A DNA stretch of 64,000 nt from assembly GCF_028550595.1 (NCBI RefSeq), contig NZ_JAQQGN010000007.1:120468-184467 (forward strand), given 5' to 3'. Within the stretch, counting starts at the first letter, position 1, and every line of letters starts with the position of its first letter. The stretch is from Luteimonas sp. BLCC-B24. Its GTDB lineage: Bacteria; Pseudomonadota; Gammaproteobacteria; Xanthomonadales; Xanthomonadaceae. The notes under the pieces were generated by a model that saw only the letters and a list, made by a program, of their open reading frames with translations, ran no database searches and was not told the DNA's origin. This document shows positions 61,635 to 64,000 of this stretch, piece after piece. A program made the translations under genes and the position numbers.

Positions 61635-62153
61635 ATGTCCGAAGACACGACCCTCGCGCCGGACGGCGCCCCCAGGAGCGCGCTCGACCGGCTTGCCGAT
61701 GCCGTCATCGCCGTCGCGGCCACCGCGCTGTTCGGCCTGGTGATCGTGCAGGGCTGGCAGGTGTTCGCGCGCTACGTCATCAACGACTCGCCGAGCTGGA
61801 CCGAGCCGGTGACCCTGCTGCTGCTGAGCATCGCGATGAGTCTCGGCGCCGCCGCCGGCGTGCACACCAATCGCCACTTCGGCTTCTTCCTGCTGCAGGA
61901 CCACATGCGCCCGGCGATCCGTCGTCTGGTCGAGCTGCTGGTGCCGCTGGTGATCATCGCCATCGGCGCGGTGATCGCGTGGTGGGGCGCGGTGCTGCTG
62001 GTCGACGGCCTGCACATCAAGGCCGCCGGCGCCCGCCTGCCGCAGAGCATCAACTACCTGCCGCTGTCGCTGGGTGGCGCGCTGATGGTGCTGTTCGCAC
62101 TCAACCGTTTCGTGCGCGTGCTGCGCGCGCCGCCGGCCGGGGAGGGCCTCTGA
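61635..62153 (+). CDS. dctQ: TRAP transporter small permease (DctQ)
   Basis: 172 residues from an ATG at 61635. Four membrane helices, with VFARYVINDSPSWTEPVTLLLLSIAMSLGAAAGVHTNRHFGF matching the conserved DctQ region (RYV...S..W.EE..R), then GARLPQSINYLPLSLGGALMVL. Partners DctM and DctP. Lies 28 bp after dctP and 1 nt before dctM. Confidence 0.91.
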   Translation: MSEDTTLAPDGAPRSALDRLADAVIAVAATALFGLVIVQGWQVFARYVINDSPSWTEPVTLLLLSIAMSLGAAAGVHTNRHFGFFLLQDHMRPAIRRLVELLVPLVIIAIGAVIAWWGAVLLVDGLHIKAAGARLPQSINYLPLSLGGALMVLFALNRFVRVLRAPPAGEGL

Positions 62154-62154
62154 C

Positions 62155-63438
62155 ATGGCGATCGCGATTCTGTTCCTGGTGTTCGCCGGGCTGCTGATGG
62201 TCGGCGTGCCGGTGGCCTTCGCCCTGGCCGCGGCCGCGCTGGCGACGCTGCTGTATCTCGACCTGCCGACGATCGTGCTGGTGCAGCAGGTTTCGGCGGG
62301 CATCGGCTCGGCGTCGCTGATCGCGATTCCGCTCTTCATCTTCGCCGGCGAGATCATGATGCGCGGCGGCATTTCGGAGCGGCTGATCGCGCTGGCCTCG
62401 TCGCTGGTGGGGCGCATGCGCGGCGGTCTGGGCCAGGTGTCGATCCTGTCGTCGCTGTTCTTCGGCGGCGTGTCGGGCTCGGCCATCGCCGATGTCTCGG
62501 CGGTCGGCGGCACGATGATTCCGCAGATGGTCAAACGCGGCTACGACCGCGACTTCGCGGTCAACGTCAGCATCACCGCAGCCCTGGTCGCGCTGCTGGT
62601 GCCGCCTTCGCACAATCTGATCCTGTTCACCGCGGCGGCGGGCGGCGGCCTGTCGATCGCAGATCTGTTCGCGGCCGGCATCATGCCCGCGCTGCTGATG
62701 ACGGTCGCGCTGATGTTCACCGGCTACCTGGTCGCGCGCCAGCGCGGGTACGGGGTGGAGATCTTCCCGGGCTGGCGCACCGTGCTGCTGCGTCTGGTGT
62801 CGGCGTTGCCGGGCCTGGGCCTGGTCGCGCTGATCTTCGTCGGCATCCGCATGGGCATCTTCACCGCGGTCGAGAGCGCGGCCATCGCCGTGGTCTACGC
62901 CTTGCTGGTGACGATCGTGCTCTACCGTCAGCTGCGCGTGCGCGAGTTCATGGAGACGATCGTGCATGCCGCGCGCAGCACCGGCGTGATCCTATTCGTG
63001 ATCGCCACCGCCTCGGTGTTCGGCTGGCTGCTGGCCTATCTGCAGGTGCCCTCGGCGGCGGTCGAGTTCCTGCAGTCGTTCGCGCACAGCAAGCTCGCCG
63101 TGCTGCTGATGATCATCCTGGTGCTGTTGCTGCTCGGCACCTTCATGGATCTGGCACCGCTGATCCTGATCTGCACGCCGATCTTCCTGCCGGTGGCGCG
63201 GGCCTACGGCATCGATCCGATCCACTTCGGCCTGGTGCTGGTGCTGGCTGGCGGTCTCGGTCTGGTGACCCCGCCGGTGGGCTCGGTGCTGTTCATCGGC
63301 ACGGCGATCGGCAAGATCACGGTGGTCGAGAGCATGCGCACGATCTGGCCGTTCTGGATCGCCGGGTTCATCGTCCTGCTGATCGTGGCGCTGTTTCCGG
63401 GACTGTCGTTGTGGCTGCCGGGGGTGCTGCGCGCCTGA
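62155..63438 (+). CDS. dctM: TRAP transporter large permease (DctM)
   Basis: 427 residues, twelve or so helices. Begins AILFLVFAGLLMVGVPVAFALA; IPLFIFAGEIMMRGGISERLI, GGLGQVSILSSLFFGGVSGSAIADVSAVGGTMIP and LGLVTPPVGSVLFIGTAIGKI are DctM hallmarks. Uses the sodium gradient to import the DctP-bound acid. Last gene of the operon; a strong terminator begins 26 bp downstream. Confidence 0.94.
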   Translation: MAIAILFLVFAGLLMVGVPVAFALAAAALATLLYLDLPTIVLVQQVSAGIGSASLIAIPLFIFAGEIMMRGGISERLIALASSLVGRMRGGLGQVSILSSLFFGGVSGSAIADVSAVGGTMIPQMVKRGYDRDFAVNVSITAALVALLVPPSHNLILFTAAAGGGLSIADLFAAGIMPALLMTVALMFTGYLVARQRGYGVEIFPGWRTVLLRLVSALPGLGLVALIFVGIRMGIFTAVESAAIAVVYALLVTIVLYRQLRVREFMETIVHAARSTGVILFVIATASVFGWLLAYLQVPSAAVEFLQSFAHSKLAVLLMIILVLLLLGTFMDLAPLILICTPIFLPVARAYGIDPIHFGLVLVLAGGLGLVTPPVGSVLFIGTAIGKITVVESMRTIWPFWIAGFIVLLIVALFPGLSLWLPGVLRA

Positions 63439-63463
63439 GCGGCGGCGTTCGATCGATCATGAG

Positions 63464-63492
63464 ACGGCCCCGCTCGCGGGGCCGTTTCTTTT
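63464..63492 (+). terminator. Terminator after dctM
   Basis: ACGGCCCCG, loop CTCG, CGGGGCCGT, then TTCTTTTT. Nine-bp stem and a T-rich tail. Confidence 0.9.
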
Positions 63493-64000
63493 TCCGGTGG
63501 TTATTCGTGGTGGGCCATTGGCGTCGTGCACGTGCATGCGTCGATTCAATCTGTTGCGACTTTGCTTCTGCTCGTGATTGTGCTCCTGCATTTGTGGCTT
63601 TGGTTTTGACTCTGTGTTGGCTCTGGCTTCGGCTTCGGCTTCGGTCTCGGCCTTTGATCTTTCGAGCCGTAAAGCGAGCCGAGCATCGCAGGGCGGCGGG
63701 GCCGAAGAGCAGCCCATGTTTGAGCGCAGCGAGTTTGGGCTGCGTGCCCCGTCGCCCGAGAAGCGCAGGGGCCCGCCGCGGCTTCATGCGGCGGATCGCG
63801 TCCGGCGAAGGGACTTTTTGGTTCCTTTTGGGTCCTTCAAAAAGGAACTCGCACGCGCAGCGGGCGAAAGCCGTGCACTTGCGTTGCTTCGCTTCGTTCA
63901 CCGCTAGCGCCTGATTCCAATGATTCGCGAAGAACAGAGCTTCCGCGCTGTTCGCGCGGCTTACTTTTGTCTTGTCAAAAGTAAGCAAAACCGCCATCGC
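63493..64000. repeat. Structured, apparently noncoding repeat region
   Basis: Open frames exist on both strands but none has family motifs. The first part has TTCGGC/TTCGGT microsatellite runs (63625-63650). Later there are two clean hairpins: GTTCCTTTT...AAAAGGAAC (63821-63848) and a 10-bp perfect stem CTTACTTTTG-TCTTGT-CAAAAGTAAG (63960-63985). The composition is lower in GC than the genes. From memory, similar DNA is dispersed in xanthomonad genomes and often misannotated as small hypothetical proteins. Confidence 0.55.

Noticed and set aside
63411..63914. 167-residue frame after dctM
   Set aside because: Overlaps the dctM end and its terminator, crosses microsatellites and hairpins, and has no protein-family features.

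Overview
The window is high-GC, densely packed bacterial chromosome, most likely from a Xanthomonadaceae member (Lysobacter/Luteimonas/Xanthomonas group). Evidence: a xanA-xanB pair of the xanthomonad type, large TonB-dependent receptors with the IGKFPD..AESLQR plug signature, an H-NS protein with the TWTGRG..P.WL motif, and intergenic AATCCCG/A heptad repeats. The order and content are chromosomal; I saw no phage, plasmid, IS element, CRISPR array, rRNA or convincing tRNA.

Layout. 1-1950: a truncated LtaS/OpgB-like membrane sulfatase and two small lipoproteins. 1942-11413: a compact ten-gene minus-strand operon (polyprenyl-phosphate glycosyltransferase, GNAT, ACP, SDR, AMP-ligase, LuxE, LuxC, SMR-type transporter, WecE transaminase, polytopic membrane protein). 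It looks like a surface-glycan module that makes an N-acylated amino sugar and passes it through a GtrB/flippase/GT-C-type pathway. 11644-13399: etfAB. 13605-17006: rmlBACD, whose first two enzymes make the substrate of WecE. 17076-19852: xanB-xanA. 19987-22148: 3-oxoacid CoA-transferase and an AlkB-like protein. 22450-26109: an Mla-type lipid transport operon. 26228-42271: housekeeping and small conserved genes (ThrE exporter, H-NS, proS, pssA, a short HolD-like protein, rimI, NYN-LOTUS protein, priA, a membrane-anchored sigma-region-4-like protein, DUF3106, DUF3667, MATE, sppA).

42357-63438 is a pectin/uronate utilisation locus. kdgK diverges from a first TonB receptor. A second receptor is followed by a pectinesterase-like lipoprotein, a PL10 pectate lyase and a 1275-residue secreted protein I cannot assign. 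A divergent operon encodes two esterases/hydrolases and a GH43 enzyme, and facing it is a hydratase plus complete TRAP transporter. The logic is outer-membrane uptake, de-esterification, lyase cleavage, side-chain removal, TRAP import and KDG phosphorylation. A shared GGTGTCA/GACACC element upstream of three of these transcripts suggests one regulator. The last ~500 bp hold a structured, apparently non-coding repeat.

The most unusual points are the LuxC/LuxE amino-sugar operon, the 1275-residue protein, a perfect inverted pair of DnaA boxes upstream of priA, a miniature HolD candidate, a pectinesterase lacking its usual catalytic Asp, and heptad repeats overlapping the mlaF start. Start codons were often moved inward from the longest open frame using spacing, homology and Shine-Dalgarno matches; exact starts remain inferences.
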